From positions 1 through 64,000 of the forward strand of contig JAPPIG010000084.1 of the NCBI GenBank assembly GCA_028820635.1: a stretch of 64,000 nt of DNA, in the 5' to 3' direction. Below, one piece after another: positions 1 through 9,882 of this stretch. The position numbers and the translations under genes were made by a program. The notes beneath the pieces are model-generated. The model was not told where the DNA came from and ran no database searches. It saw nothing but the letters and a program-made list of their open reading frames with translations. Position 1 is the stretch's first letter, and every line of letters begins with the position of its first letter. This DNA is from Candidatus Poribacteria bacterium. GTDB taxonomy: Bacteria; Poribacteria; WGA-4E; WGA-3G.

Positions 1-39
1 CACGTAATCCGTTTTGCCAGTATGAAGATTAAAAAATAA

Positions 40-215
40 ATTGGGTAATTTGGCGGGGTTTTGGAAAAACCCCCCCCGGCAGGGTTAAAAAGGTGGTGGG
101 GGGGTTGGGGTAAGCGGCCGCGGCCGCAAAAATTTTTTTAAATAAATTTTTTGTTTTGTGGGTTCCCCCACCCCAAACCCCCAACTTTTTTCTTATTGGG
201 GGGGTTTTTCGTTCC
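40..215. other. Anomalous homopolymer-rich, NotI-like segment
   Basis: This stretch is unlike the rest of the window: runs of C8 (69-77 region), G7 and T7, long purine/pyrimidine blocks, and two overlapping GCGGCCGC sites forming one palindrome at 114-127. No plausible coding frame exists. Right after it, 216-236 matches 39897-39917 exactly (21 bp), which is the right arm of a palindromic intergenic repeat; the matching left arm is absent here. I infer either a low-quality contig end or a rearranged repeat. It should not be annotated as a gene. Confidence 0.6.
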
Positions 216-287
216 TCTACCCGACCTACGAAATAAACTATCAGTATCACTTATCAACTAAATGACCCTGAACAAATTAATGTAGTG

Positions 288-302
288 GACACATCATGTG
301 TC
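288..302. repeat. Small dyad in leuS leader
   Basis: GACACA-TCA-TGTGTC is a perfect 6-bp inverted repeat with a 3-nt centre, 31 nt before the leuS start codon. It could be an operator or a leader hairpin. No T-box features were seen. Confidence 0.35.
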
Positions 303-332
303 ATTAAATAGCAAGTAAGGAGAAACCGTGTA

Positions 333-2885
333 ATGGAGACCCACAGTTACGCCCCTGGAGAAATAGAGCCATATTGGCAAGCTGCATGGCGAGAAAAGGA
401 AACATTTAAAATATCCAACGATATTGAGACATTAAAAAAGAGACCAAAATTTTATGTGCTTGGAATGTTTCCATATACTTCAGGAGCAGGACTTCACATG
501 GGGCATACAAAGAACTATGTGCCGACCGATGTGCTTGCAAATTTTAAGCGAATGCAAGGTTATCACGTAATGCATCCAATGGGATGGGATGCGTTCGGGC
601 TTCCGACTGAACGAACCGCAGTCCGAGAAAATGAACATCCGGCACATATTACAAAACGAAATACCGAAACTTTTCAGCAACAAATTCAACGTATCGGTCT
701 CTCCTACGATTGGTCTCGGAAAATTGACACTTCCCTCCCTGAATACTACAGATGGACACAATGGATATTTCTCCGCCTCTATGAAAAAGACTTGGCATAT
801 CTCGCTGATGTCCCCGTTAACTGGTGTCCCGCATTAGGCACAGTGCTTTCCAATGAAGAGGTGAAGGACGGTAAATATGTTGAGACCGATGATCCGGTGG
901 AACGCCGCTTGATGCACCAGTGGATGCTAAAAATCACCGCTTATGCAGAACGTCTCTTGGAAGATTTGGACCTATTGGACTGGCCTGACGGTCTCAAAGA
1001 GATGCAAAGGCACTGGATTGGTAAGTCCGAAGGTGCAGAAATCACTTTTGAGATCAAAGACCGCGATGCTACGTTTACCGTTTTCACTACACGTCCGGAT
1101 ACACTCTTCGGTGCAACCTACTGCGTGCTTGCTCCTGAACACCCGCTTGTCGCTCAGATAACGCATCCCGATGCGGTTTCTGATGTTTACAATTATGTTC
1201 AGGAAGCATCCAACAAATCTGACCTCCAACGTACAGACCTTGCCACTGAAAAGACAGGTGTTTTTACGGGTGCTTACGCTATCAATCCTTGTAACAACCA
1301 ACCTATTCCAATCTGGGTAGCAGACTATGTACTTATGACTTACGGCACTGGTGCTATTATGGCTGTTCCAGGACACGATGAACGCGACCATGAATTTGCC
1401 ACGACTTTTGGTATTCCTATTGTTGAGGTTATCAGTGGCGGTGAAAAGGCGATTGAAGAGGAAGCTTATGAAGGTGATGGCGTTTGTGTTAACTCCGATT
1501 TTCTGAACGGTTTGCAGGTTGACGATGCGAAGGAGAAGATGATTGCATGGTTGGAAAGTGAGAAAAGAGGCAAACGTCAGGTTCAGTATCGCCTACGGGA
1601 TTGGCTTTTCTCACGGCAACGGTATTGGGGTGAACCTTTTCCCCTTGCACATCTTGATGATGGCACCATTGTTCAACTTCCTGACGATCAACTGCCTATA
1701 GAACTGCCACCGATTGATGCTTATAAACCGACAGAAGATGGCAAACCGCCGCTTGCTCGTGCCGATGAAACATGGTTGAAGGTGCAACTGTCTGACGGTC
1801 AAATTGCGACACGAGAGACGAACATTATGCCGCAGTGGGCGGGTTCCTGTTGGTATTATCTCCGCTTTTTGGACGCACACAATGCAGATGCTCCTTTTGA
1901 CACTGCACTTGAACGTTATTGGATGCCAGTTGATCTTTATATGGGCGGTGCAGAACACGCTGTGCTACATCTACTTTATGCGCGTTTTTGGCACAAGGTG
2001 CTTTACGATTGTGGATTGGTCTCCACAAAAGAACCGTTCCAAGGACTTCTTAACCAAGGCACTATTCTGGCTGAATCTTTCCAAGACGATGCTGGTAAAT
2101 ACTATTACCCACACGAAGTTGAGCGGGACAACGAAAAAGCAACAGCAAAAACTTCTGGCAAACCGCTCCATGTGCAACTGGAAAAGATGTCTAAATCGCG
2201 CTTTAACGTCATCAATCCGAACGATGTTATTGATAAATATGGTGCGGATGCACTTCGACTCTATCTACTATTTATTGGGCCGGTCACCGCGAGCACACCG
2301 TGGCAGGACGCTGGTGTAGAGGGTGTGTATCGATTTCTACAACGTGTATGGAGGCTCGTTGTTGATGAACAGAGCGGTGAACTTAATGAGAAGTTAACTG
2401 GTGCTGCTGGCACAACAGAGTCTGAACTCTGGCGGGAACTCCATAAAACTATCAAACAAGTAACAGAGGATACGGAATCAATTGATAAAATGAACACAGC
2501 GATTAGCCAGATGATGATTTTTGTCAATACTGCTACACAGGTGAAATCGCTACCAATAGAAACAGTGAAGATATTTCTACATCTGCTTGCACCTTATGCG
2601 CCGCACATTGCACAGGAATTGTGGCACCGTCTCGGTGAAACAGGATTTATCGCACATGCTTCGTGGCCTCAATATGACGAAAGTGTTCTCGAAAGTGCTA
2701 CTATCACCATTATTGCACAGGTAAACGGAAAACTTCGTAACCGACTTCAACTTCCTGCAGATGCTACTGATAAAGAGATTGAGGAAGCTGCACTTGCAGA
2801 TGAAAGGGTTCAACGGTTTATTGAAGGGAAGCCGATTCGGAAGGTGATCGTTGTGCCGAATCGCCTAATCAATATCGTTGTTTAA
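333..2885 (+). CDS. leuS: Leucyl-tRNA synthetase
   Basis: Class I aminoacyl-tRNA synthetase that charges tRNA-Leu in the cytoplasm; 850 aa, a normal bacterial LeuRS length. The HIGH signature is HMGH at residues 55-58 and the second ATP-binding signature KMSKS is at 618-622. The CP1 editing domain is present, with the T-rich TTRPDT motif at 252-257 and the GHDERD motif at 347-352 (the Asp/Glu that position the mischarged amino acid). The C-terminal VNGKLR region is the tRNA-binding tail. The ATG at 333 has an AAGGAG Shine-Dalgarno at 317-322. A monocistronic leuS with a short gap to the next gene is unremarkable. No sign of truncation. Confidence 0.97.
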   Translation: METHSYAPGEIEPYWQAAWREKETFKISNDIETLKKRPKFYVLGMFPYTSGAGLHMGHTKNYVPTDVLANFKRMQGYHVMHPMGWDAFGLPTERTAVRENEHPAHITKRNTETFQQQIQRIGLSYDWSRKIDTSLPEYYRWTQWIFLRLYEKDLAYLADVPVNWCPALGTVLSNEEVKDGKYVETDDPVERRLMHQWMLKITAYAERLLEDLDLLDWPDGLKEMQRHWIGKSEGAEITFEIKDRDATFTVFTTRPDTLFGATYCVLAPEHPLVAQITHPDAVSDVYNYVQEASNKSDLQRTDLATEKTGVFTGAYAINPCNNQPIPIWVADYVLMTYGTGAIMAVPGHDERDHEFATTFGIPIVEVISGGEKAIEEEAYEGDGVCVNSDFLNGLQVDDAKEKMIAWLESEKRGKRQVQYRLRDWLFSRQRYWGEPFPLAHLDDGTIVQLPDDQLPIELPPIDAYKPTEDGKPPLARADETWLKVQLSDGQIATRETNIMPQWAGSCWYYLRFLDAHNADAPFDTALERYWMPVDLYMGGAEHAVLHLLYARFWHKVLYDCGLVSTKEPFQGLLNQGTILAESFQDDAGKYYYPHEVERDNEKATAKTSGKPLHVQLEKMSKSRFNVINPNDVIDKYGADALRLYLLFIGPVTASTPWQDAGVEGVYRFLQRVWRLVVDEQSGELNEKLTGAAGTTESELWRELHKTIKQVTEDTESIDKMNTAISQMMIFVNTATQVKSLPIETVKIFLHLLAPYAPHIAQELWHRLGETGFIAHASWPQYDESVLESATITIIAQVNGKLRNRLQLPADATDKEIEEAALADERVQRFIEGKPIRKVIVVPNRLINIVV

Positions 2886-2949
2886 AAATATCCAACCTTC
2901 ATTCAAATAGGTGGAGCACCACAACAAAACATCCAAAGAAGGTAGACTT

Positions 2950-3975
2950 ATGTGTATCAAATATCTGATTAGCGTCTCCATATTAGTTGTCATGGTAGGT
3001 GGAATTGCGATTGCAGAGGATAGTACAGGTAAATTAGTTTTTACCATTCGTGAGCCGTTTCGGAATGAAGACGGTTTCCGAATCACAACTCGGAGACTGG
3101 AGAAAGGACGAGATACAACAAATTGGTGGGAATTCCATCAATATAACGTCTGTACGATGAATCCGGATGGTACAGATTTCCGCCGACTCACTGATGATGG
3201 GGTTTCGCGCAATCCACGCCTGTCACCAGATAGGGAGCGAATTGCTTACATATCCGGGGTGGACAGGAATAAATCGCTATATATGATGAAGGCAGATGGT
3301 ACCGAGAACAAACAACTGACCAAGAAACAGTATGAAATTCACGATTTCTGGTGGTCTCCGCTGAGTCATGCTGTTTTAGTTGTAGTTGAGATTGATCGTC
3401 CAAAAGATCGGTTGGAAAATTGGGAAGTAACGTTTGATGGAAAGATCAAGCGGTGGCGGACCCGGCAGTGGGCAAAGGGATGGCTACATTGGGATGCGAA
3501 AGGCGAAAGCGTTAAAGAACCGCATAGGAGATTGCTTGAAGTATTGCCGAAAGGAACAAACTGGCCCGAATGGTCACCAGACCGTAGATGGATCGCGTTT
3601 AGAACCGATGGTTTCCTTGCGCTTGCAGAACCGGATGTTGTTAGCATGGGTAGGACATGGTTTCTGCAACAAGACGAACCCCCGTGTGGAAACATAGAAG
3701 AGTGGTCGCCAGACGGCACACATTTTCTGTTTTATACGTCAGGCGAGATATGTATTGCCACTATAGAAAAAGGCAGATTCAAAAATTATCTAAATCTGAG
3801 TCTTTACGGAGGACGGGACGCTACATGGAGTCCGGACAGTAGCCAGATTGCATTTATCGGTGGCGATTCGGATGGGAGACGCACCAGCGAAATCTTTATC
3901 TTAGATGTTGAAACTGGCAAAATGCAGCAGATTACCTCAACTATTCACGATTACTTTGATCTGCATTGGCGATAA
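2950..3975 (+). CDS. Secreted TolB-like beta-propeller protein
   Basis: About 341 aa. Starting at ATG 2950 (AAGAAGG-type Shine-Dalgarno at about 2936-2942) the protein opens with a classical signal peptide, hydrophobic ISVSILVVMVGGIAIA followed by ED; an upstream in-frame GTG at 2911 would bury this signal and is rejected. The body holds TolB/WD40-like blades of the form NPDGT..RRLTDDG..NPRLSPD..RIAYIS, KADGTENKQLT, WSPDRRWIAF, WSPDGTHFLFY and WSPDSSQIAFIGG. This family is periplasmic or secreted and mediates protein contacts; no enzymatic residues are evident. No partner such as tolA or pal lies nearby, so a Tol-Pal role is not supported. Confidence 0.8.
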   Translation: MCIKYLISVSILVVMVGGIAIAEDSTGKLVFTIREPFRNEDGFRITTRRLEKGRDTTNWWEFHQYNVCTMNPDGTDFRRLTDDGVSRNPRLSPDRERIAYISGVDRNKSLYMMKADGTENKQLTKKQYEIHDFWWSPLSHAVLVVVEIDRPKDRLENWEVTFDGKIKRWRTRQWAKGWLHWDAKGESVKEPHRRLLEVLPKGTNWPEWSPDRRWIAFRTDGFLALAEPDVVSMGRTWFLQQDEPPCGNIEEWSPDGTHFLFYTSGEICIATIEKGRFKNYLNLSLYGGRDATWSPDSSQIAFIGGDSDGRRTSEIFILDVETGKMQQITSTIHDYFDLHWR

Positions 3976-4014
3976 AGCAACTCATTAACTAAGCATAGGT
4001 AGCAAGATTATTTT

Positions 4015-5739
4015 ATGACAGATTCAATACTTATTAAAAATGAAGAGAGCACCGAATTGCCCCGCACGCAGTTCGCTACGGGGACCTCCGTTTCAATCAT
4101 ACCATTAGGAGGATTAGGTGAATTCGGACTCAATATGATGGTATACGAAACCGAAAATGACATCATTGTCATTGATACAGGTTTCATGTTGCCGAATGCA
4201 GATATGCCAGGCGTTGATCTGATATTTCCTGATATTCACTACCTCGTTGAACGCAAAGATAAGGTGCGCGGCATATTTCTAACGCATGGTCACGAGGATC
4301 ACACTGGTGCTTTGGCTTATGTTCTTCAACAGTTAGATGTCCCAGTTTATGGCACACAATTGACGCTTTCTATCGCAAGCGGTAGGTTGAAGGAATACGG
4401 CGTATTGGACAAAGCAGAGTTGAACGCTATTGCGCCTGGGGATAATGTCAGTTTAGGTGATTTTTCTGCGGAGTTTATCCACGTTACACACAGCATTCCA
4501 GATTCGGTTGCAATTGCACTGCGAACCCCAGCTGGTGTAGTTGTCCACACAGGCGATTTCAAATTTGATATGACACCCGTTGATGGTAAGTTGTCCGATA
4601 TTCAGTCTTTAGCGAGATTGGGGGATGAAGAGGTTCTCTTACTACTCTCCGACAGTACAAATGCTAACTGGCCAGGACAGACACCTTCCGAACGGAGTAT
4701 CTACGATGCAATAGACAATATCTTTCAGAAAACGGAGCAGAGACTATTCCTTTGCACTTTTTCTTCCAGTATACACCGTCTACAACAATTTATTGATTTA
4801 GCGATGAAACATCGCAGACTGATTGGGGTTACAGGTCGCTCTCTCATCAATAATGTCCGCATTGCCACAGAGCTTGGTCATCTTAAAATCAATCCGGATT
4901 ACTTAATTGATGCTCGCGATGCCGCTATGTTCAAACCGCATGAGGTTGTGATTTTAAGCACTGGTAGCCAAGGTGAACCGCGCTCTGCAATGGCGTTGAT
5001 GGCACTTGACAACCACCCATTTTTAAAGGTGGAACCAAACGACACGGTTGTTATTTCCGCCCGTATGATCCCTGGTAACGAAAGATCTATTGGAAATGTC
5101 GTAAACCATCTTTTGAGACGCGGTGCTAACATATTCCATGAACGCAACGCAAATGTCCACGTTTCTGGACACGGTTCAAGTGAAGACCTGAAACTGATGC
5201 TTAATCTCTTGAAACCCAAGTTTTTCGTTCCAATACACGGTGAATATCAGAACTTAGTTCGGCATGCCGAACTCGCTGAATCTGTCGGTATTCCAAGGGA
5301 CAATATTAGAGTGGCTGAAGATGGTGAACTGATTTCTCTTACGCCCGATTCATGCGAAGTGTTTGAAAGACAAGGGCGTTCTGGACGTGTATTGGTTGAT
5401 GGGAAACCGGATATTGAACTTGAGGGTATTGTTTTGCGCGATCGTATCCAACTTTCACAAGACGGTATGGTTATTCCTATCATTGTCCTGCATAGTGACG
5501 GTGGTGCAATTGCGACTGAACCCGAAATAGTTTCTCGCGGTTTTGTCTATATGGATGAATCTGAAGAACTTTTTACTGAAGCGAAAGAGATTACGCGGAG
5601 CGTCATTGAAAATCTGAGCGATGAACAGAAGCATGAGACAGAAATAGTGCAGGATGCGATAAGAGGCGCACTGCGTAAGTTCTTCACGAAGCAGATGCAG
5701 CGGAGTCCATTAGTCTTGCCTGTTGTTATGCGGGTGTAG
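4015..5739 (+). CDS. rnj: Ribonuclease J (metallo-beta-lactamase/beta-CASP)
   Basis: 574 aa, close to the usual RNase J length. The zinc-binding motif H-x-H-x-D-H is seen at residues 91-96 (THGHEDHTGAL). Later beta-CASP elements include SDSTN, the ILSTGSQGEPRSA segment, RMIPGNE and the C-terminal HVSGHGSSEDLKLMLNLLKPKFFVPIHGE region (given as landmarks). RNase J enzymes are 5'-3' exonucleases and endonucleases in mRNA decay and rRNA maturation. ATG at 4015 has only a weak Shine-Dalgarno. Its 3' end is followed by a palindromic repeat rather than a gene. Confidence 0.93.
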   Translation: MTDSILIKNEESTELPRTQFATGTSVSIIPLGGLGEFGLNMMVYETENDIIVIDTGFMLPNADMPGVDLIFPDIHYLVERKDKVRGIFLTHGHEDHTGALAYVLQQLDVPVYGTQLTLSIASGRLKEYGVLDKAELNAIAPGDNVSLGDFSAEFIHVTHSIPDSVAIALRTPAGVVVHTGDFKFDMTPVDGKLSDIQSLARLGDEEVLLLLSDSTNANWPGQTPSERSIYDAIDNIFQKTEQRLFLCTFSSSIHRLQQFIDLAMKHRRLIGVTGRSLINNVRIATELGHLKINPDYLIDARDAAMFKPHEVVILSTGSQGEPRSAMALMALDNHPFLKVEPNDTVVISARMIPGNERSIGNVVNHLLRRGANIFHERNANVHVSGHGSSEDLKLMLNLLKPKFFVPIHGEYQNLVRHAELAESVGIPRDNIRVAEDGELISLTPDSCEVFERQGRSGRVLVDGKPDIELEGIVLRDRIQLSQDGMVIPIIVLHSDGGAIATEPEIVSRGFVYMDESEELFTEAKEITRSVIENLSDEQKHETEIVQDAIRGALRKFFTKQMQRSPLVLPVVMRV

Positions 5740-5781
5740 AACTAAATCTGTATGAAAAGCATATTGGTGATAGAGAAGGTT

Positions 5782-5880
5782 TCTTCTGTAGGAGCGACCT
5801 CCTGGTCGCGACTCGCTGAATGCCAAAAGCGTATTCATAGCGTTGATTTAGGGTTCGCTTACGCTCTACCAACCTACGAA
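5782..5880. repeat. GTAGG-type interspersed repeat
   Basis: 31 bp at 5782-5812 are identical to 28600-28630 (GTAGGAGCGACCTCCTGGTC core). Here only the left arm of the palindrome is intact. A second CCAACCTACGAAC-like end follows at about 5868-5881 and overlaps the stop codon of the minus-strand WD40 gene. It is a partial or diverged member of the GTAGG/CCTAC family seen across the window. Confidence 0.7.
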
Positions 5881-6794
5881 CTACAATCCCACAAAAGCAC
5901 GGAATGATCTTCACTACCACTTGCAATTGTGCTACCATCAGGCGAAAACGCTACATTCTTAACAGAACCGATATGTCCCTTAAGTTCTTTTTTCGTTTGC
6001 CCTGTAACAGCATCAATTAAACGCACCGTGCCATCTCTACCACCGATAGCGATTGTGCTACCATCAGGTGAATACGTTACACTCCAAATGTAAAACTTAT
6101 ATTCTGCAAGTATGTTTTTGCGGCGTGTTATCAATCCATCCCACAATCGTACCGTGCCATCGGAGCTCCCTGTAACGATTGCGTCACCATCAGGTGAATA
6201 TGCAACCGAATTGACAACGTGCGTATGCCCTTTGAGTGACGTTTTAGATTGTCCTGTAGCAGCTTGCCATAGTACCACCATCTCGTCGGAACTTGCCGTT
6301 GCAATCGTGTTTCCACCAGGTGAATATGCAATACTTCTTATAGACCCCGAATGTCCCTTGAGTGTGGCTTTTGGCTCCTCTGTGGCAATGTCCCAGAGTA
6401 TCCCAATATTGTCCGCGCCGCCACTCGCGAGCGTGCTACCATCAGGTGAATATGCTAATGCCCTGACATAATCCCTATGTTCTTTAAGTGTTGCTTTCGG
6501 ATTGCCAGTTGTGCTATCCCATAACCATATCTCTTCATAACTACCAGTCGCAACTGTTTCGCCATCCGGAGAATATGCTACACTCCAAACATATTCAGTA
6601 TGTCCAGCAAGTAGGTTCACTTCTTCACCAGTGTGTGCATCATAAATCCATGTGCCGATGTCCCCTGCAACAGCGAGTCGAGTGCCATCTGGAGAGAACG
6701 CCACATTCCCTATAATACTACTCTTGCCAAGCCGAAATTTTGCGCCTTCAGGTAATTCCGATTGTGATGTGCCTTGTTCGTTATTTGTGTTCAT
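5874..6794 (-). CDS. WD40 repeat protein, seven blades, no signal peptide
   Basis: 306 aa. Start taken at the ATG complementary to 6792-6794 because AAAGGAAA lies just upstream and the N-terminus MNTNNEQGTSQSELPEGAKF aligns with the LPEGA..RLGK opening of the other WD40 proteins here; a longer in-frame start at 6899 runs into a palindrome and is rejected. Seven WD40 repeats (SPDG..A.GS.D..V.LWD) fit one closed propeller. There is no leader peptide, unlike its relatives, so this copy is probably cytoplasmic, where such propellers act as protein-binding scaffolds. Its stop codon lies inside a repeat. Confidence 0.85.
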   Translation of the reverse strand: MNTNNEQGTSQSELPEGAKFRLGKSSIIGNVAFSPDGTRLAVAGDIGTWIYDAHTGEEVNLLAGHTEYVWSVAYSPDGETVATGSYEEIWLWDSTTGNPKATLKEHRDYVRALAYSPDGSTLASGGADNIGILWDIATEEPKATLKGHSGSIRSIAYSPGGNTIATASSDEMVVLWQAATGQSKTSLKGHTHVVNSVAYSPDGDAIVTGSSDGTVRLWDGLITRRKNILAEYKFYIWSVTYSPDGSTIAIGGRDGTVRLIDAVTGQTKKELKGHIGSVKNVAFSPDGSTIASGSEDHSVLLWDCSS

Positions 6795-6872
6795 TAAATA
6801 TGTTTCCTTTTCAATGTTCTGGATAGAGTATAACACAGATACATGAATTATGCAATAATCCAAATTTGGTAT

Positions 6873-6910
6873 ACGGCAGGTGCGGTTAGGAAACCGCACC
6901 TGCCGTATTA
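6873..6910. repeat. Perfect 17-bp hairpin
   Basis: Arms 6873-6889 and 6894-6910 (ATACGGCAGGTGCGGTT and its exact complement) flank a 4-nt loop. It lies between divergently transcribed genes, so it is not a terminator for either. It belongs to the intergenic palindrome class with TACGGCAGG/CCTGCCGTA ends. Confidence 0.85.
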
Positions 6911-6921
6911 GATTATCGCTT

Positions 6922-6950
6922 GAATTCTCAAACGGTAATGTGTATAATTA
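6922..6950 (+). promoter_or_regulatory. Sigma-70-like promoter of leuC
   Basis: TTGAAT at 6922-6927, 17-nt spacer, TATAAT at 6945-6950. The predicted leader to the leuC start is about 95 nt. No leucine leader peptide or T-box was recognised in it. Confidence 0.6.
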
Positions 6951-7051
6951 ATACTTGAATTAGCACACAAACCTACTCCAATTGAGTGTCGGGTCAACCG
7001 TCCATTTTAATTCTCCATAAGCAGAAACAGAACAGAGGTAAAAGAGAAATT

Positions 7052-8452
7052 ATGAAAAAAACGATGTATGAAAAGATATGGGACGCGCATCTCGTGCGGG
7101 CATCCGCAAGCGAGGTGCCGATTCTTTATATTGACACACACCTTGTTCACGAAGTGACGTCCCCGCAAGCATTTGAAGGGTTGCGGCTCAACAACCGAAA
7201 AGTGCGCCGACCCGATCTGACGTTCGCCACGATGGATCACAACGTGCCGACAACGGATAGAAGTTTGCCTATCAAAGACCAAATTGCAGCGAAGCAGATG
7301 GAAACGCTTGCACAAAATTGCACTGAGTTTGATATTCCGTTGTATGACATCAACAGTCCTGAGCAGGGCATTGTCCATGTCATCGGACCTGAACTTGGCA
7401 TCACACAGCCCGGAAAGACAATTGTGTGTGGTGATAGCCATACCTCAACACACGGTGCACTCGGGGCGCTGGCGTTCGGCATCGGCACAAGTGAGATTGA
7501 ACATGTGCTTGCTACACAGTGTCTCTTGCAGCATAAGTCGGAAACCTTTGAGATACGGGTTGATGGCACACTCCCCTACGGCGTTACTGCGAAAGATATT
7601 ATCCTCTCTATTATTGGACATATCGGTATAGACGGCGGCAACGGTGCTGTGGTTGAATATACGGGTTCTACGATCCGCACACTCAGCATTGAGGAACGGA
7701 TGACAATATGCAATATGTCCATTGAAGCAGGTGCCCGCGCAGGTATGATCGCACCTGACGATACGACCTACGAATACATTGCTGGTAAACGTTTTGCTCC
7801 GAAAGGTGAAGCGTTTGATGCAGCAGTTGAAGGTTGGAAGCAACTCCCCACTGATGAGGGAGCGAGTTATGATAGAACGCTACAACTTGATGCTGCCGAT
7901 ATAGCACCACAGGTGACATGGGGTACAAACCCCGGCATGGTCACAGATGTAACAGAGCGTGTGCCAAATCCTGCAGATATGGACACAGCCGACGAGAAAC
8001 GTGCTGCAGAACACGCCTTAGATTATATGGCTCTTGAACCCGGTACGCCGATGACAGATATTGCAGTAGACAGGGTTTTTATTGGTAGTTGCACGAACTC
8101 ACGTATCAGTGATTTACGCGCTGCAGCAGAGGTTGTGAAAGGCAGGAAAGTCGCAGATACCGTCAATGCAATGGTTGTCCCCGGTTCGCAAGCAGTTAAA
8201 CGGCAAGCAGAAGCAGAAGGACTTGACGAAGTTTTTCGTGCCGCAGGTTTTGAATGGCGTGAAGCAGGTTGCAGTATGTGTCTCGGCATGAACCCCGATA
8301 TTCTGATGCCCGGTCAACGGTGTGCAAGCACATCAAACCGGAATTTTGAAGGCAGACAGGGCAAAGGTGGGCGCACACACCTTGTCAGTCCGCAGATGGC
8401 TGCTGCGACTGCAGTAACAGGCCGCTTTGTAGACATCCGGACGTTTGAATAG
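7052..8452 (+). CDS. leuC: 3-Isopropylmalate dehydratase, large subunit
   Basis: 466 aa from ATG 7052, the expected LeuC length; the frame is open 22 codons upstream but that extension has no homology-like content and the Shine-Dalgarno AGAGG precedes 7052. LeuC with LeuD isomerises 2- to 3-isopropylmalate in leucine biosynthesis. The three [4Fe-4S] cysteines are visible in SCTNS and in CSMCLG, and the aconitase-family motifs [15 protein letters not shown] and GMVAP/GMIAPDD are present. leuD is downstream but separated by a toxin-antitoxin pair. leuA and leuB are not in the window. Confidence 0.96.
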   Translation: MKKTMYEKIWDAHLVRASASEVPILYIDTHLVHEVTSPQAFEGLRLNNRKVRRPDLTFATMDHNVPTTDRSLPIKDQIAAKQMETLAQNCTEFDIPLYDINSPEQGIVHVIGPELGITQPGKTIVCGDSHTSTHGALGALAFGIGTSEIEHVLATQCLLQHKSETFEIRVDGTLPYGVTAKDIILSIIGHIGIDGGNGAVVEYTGSTIRTLSIEERMTICNMSIEAGARAGMIAPDDTTYEYIAGKRFAPKGEAFDAAVEGWKQLPTDEGASYDRTLQLDAADIAPQVTWGTNPGMVTDVTERVPNPADMDTADEKRAAEHALDYMALEPGTPMTDIAVDRVFIGSCTNSRISDLRAAAEVVKGRKVADTVNAMVVPGSQAVKRQAEAEGLDEVFRAAGFEWREAGCSMCLGMNPDILMPGQRCASTSNRNFEGRQGKGGRTHLVSPQMAAATAVTGRFVDIRTFE

Positions 8453-8528
8453 GTCGGATAAGGACTTATTCAAATGGCAAAGAGCATACCAACAACGTCC
8501 TCCTTATTAAGAAAATACAGAGGTAACA

Positions 8529-8735
8529 ATGGAATCTACTATCATTGAAAAAATCAAGGAACTTCCTCCGGAGCTTCAAGAAGAAGTCATTCATTTCATT
8601 GATTTCCTAAGAACAAAAAAAAGTTCAGTCCAGAAGAAAAAACCAAACTTGGAATGGATTGGTGGATTAAAAGCATATCGTGACCAGTTTACAGCCCTTG
8701 AACTTCAGAAAAAGGCATCAGATTGGAGGGATTAG
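8529..8735 (+). CDS. DUF2281-type (VapB-like) antitoxin
   Basis: 68 aa, MESTIIEKIKELPPELQEEV.. opening followed by FIDFLRTKK, which is typical of the small DUF2281 antitoxin family. A basic linker and a C-terminal W-x-G-GLKAYRDQFTALELQ segment probably bind the toxin. Its last codons contain GGAGGG, which serves as Shine-Dalgarno for the PIN gene; TAG and the following GTG overlap by one base (TAGTG). The pair interrupts the leuCD unit. Confidence 0.8.
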   Translation: MESTIIEKIKELPPELQEEVIHFIDFLRTKKSSVQKKKPNLEWIGGLKAYRDQFTALELQKKASDWRD

Positions 8736-9127
8736 TGTACCTCGTGGATACCAATATTTTTCTTGAAGCCCTGTTGGGACAAGACAAAAAGGATGATGTC
8801 CAATCATTCTTACAGAATATTGACTTGAGCACAATCTTCATAACAGATTTATCGCTTCATTCCATAGGTATTATCCTGTATCGATTGAAGAATTTTGCAC
8901 TCTTTAGTTCGTTCTTAGAGGATATAATTGTTGACGGAGTTAGTGTTCTCTCATTACCTCCGGAAGATCTTAAAATGCTGGATCTGACAGCCGACAAATT
9001 TAATCTTGATTTTGACGATGCATACCAATACACTGTCGCCGCGAAATATGAGCTGCAACTCATCAGCTTCGATACGGATTTTGATCGAACTGAAAGGAAA
9101 CGAAAGGAACCCATTGAGGTGTTATAA
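8735..9127 (+). CDS. PIN-domain (VapC-like) toxin ribonuclease
   Basis: 130 aa. I chose GTG 8735 ([14 protein letters not shown]) because GGAGGG ends 4 nt upstream and PIN proteins start with such a strand; a TTG four codons earlier is also possible. Acidic residues expected to bind Mg2+ are visible in VDTN, in FDDAYQY and in SFDTDFD. PIN toxins cleave RNA (often tRNA) and are held inactive by the cognate antitoxin encoded just upstream. Nothing looks broken. Confidence 0.82.
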   Translation: MYLVDTNIFLEALLGQDKKDDVQSFLQNIDLSTIFITDLSLHSIGIILYRLKNFALFSSFLEDIIVDGVSVLSLPPEDLKMLDLTADKFNLDFDDAYQYTVAAKYELQLISFDTDFDRTERKRKEPIEVL

Positions 9128-9198
9128 TAAAATTCTTAGGTAGTATAAACCATATTCACCAGAAAATGCCAAAAACACCAGAAGGAGAAAACAGAATA

Positions 9199-9789
9199 AT
9201 GGAAGCATTCAAAGAACACGTTGGACTTGTTGCCCCACTTGACCGAATTAATGTTGATACCGACCAGATTATTCCTAAGCAATTCTTAAAACGGATTGAA
9301 CGGACAGGTTTCGGTGAATTTTTATTTTTCGATTGGCGTTACCTTGAAAATGGCGACCCAAACCCAGAATTTGTGCTGAACCACCCACGCTACACAGGCT
9401 CGAGCATCCTAATTGCAGGTGCAAACTTCGGTTGTGGCAGTTCACGTGAGCATGCACCGTGGGCATTGCAGCAGTATGGTTTTAAAGCGATTCTGGCACC
9501 GTCTTTTGCCGACATTTTCCGCAATAATTGTTATAAGAACGGTATCCTACCTATCGCCTTGCCTGCTGACATTATCGCATCGCTTAGTCAAGAAGCACAT
9601 GAAACTGAAGGGTATCGGTTAATGGTAGATTTAGAGGAGCAAGCGGTCATCTGTCCTGATGGCACTGCACACACTTATGAAATCGGTGATTTTGAGAAGT
9701 ATTGTCTGCTAAATGGACTTGACGAAATCGGGTGGACCTTACAGTATGAAACGGACATTGCTGCGTATGAAAACCAAAATCGCTTATAG
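9199..9789 (+). CDS. leuD: 3-Isopropylmalate dehydratase, small subunit
   Basis: 196 aa from ATG 9199, chosen over an in-frame ATG at 9166 because GAAGGAG lies at 9181-9187 and LeuD proteins begin with a [30 protein letters not shown] segment. The swivelling-domain signature [13 protein letters not shown] and [14 protein letters not shown] are both present. It partners LeuC encoded 750 nt upstream. A TGCCC/GGGCA inverted repeat followed by TTTT at about 9811-9836 might be a weak terminator. Confidence 0.96.
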   Translation: MEAFKEHVGLVAPLDRINVDTDQIIPKQFLKRIERTGFGEFLFFDWRYLENGDPNPEFVLNHPRYTGSSILIAGANFGCGSSREHAPWALQQYGFKAILAPSFADIFRNNCYKNGILPIALPADIIASLSQEAHETEGYRLMVDLEEQAVICPDGTAHTYEIGDFEKYCLLNGLDEIGWTLQYETDIAAYENQNRL

Positions 9790-9882
9790 ACGCAAAGTCT
9801 GCCCGTTCAAACTATTTCTGGGCAATTTTGATACTATTAACTGCATCAGACATAATTACAAAAAAATTAGATGGAGGTAGAG

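Noticed and set aside
29..250. Small minus-strand ORF at the window start
   Set aside because: It is built from homopolymers in anomalous sequence and has no coding character.
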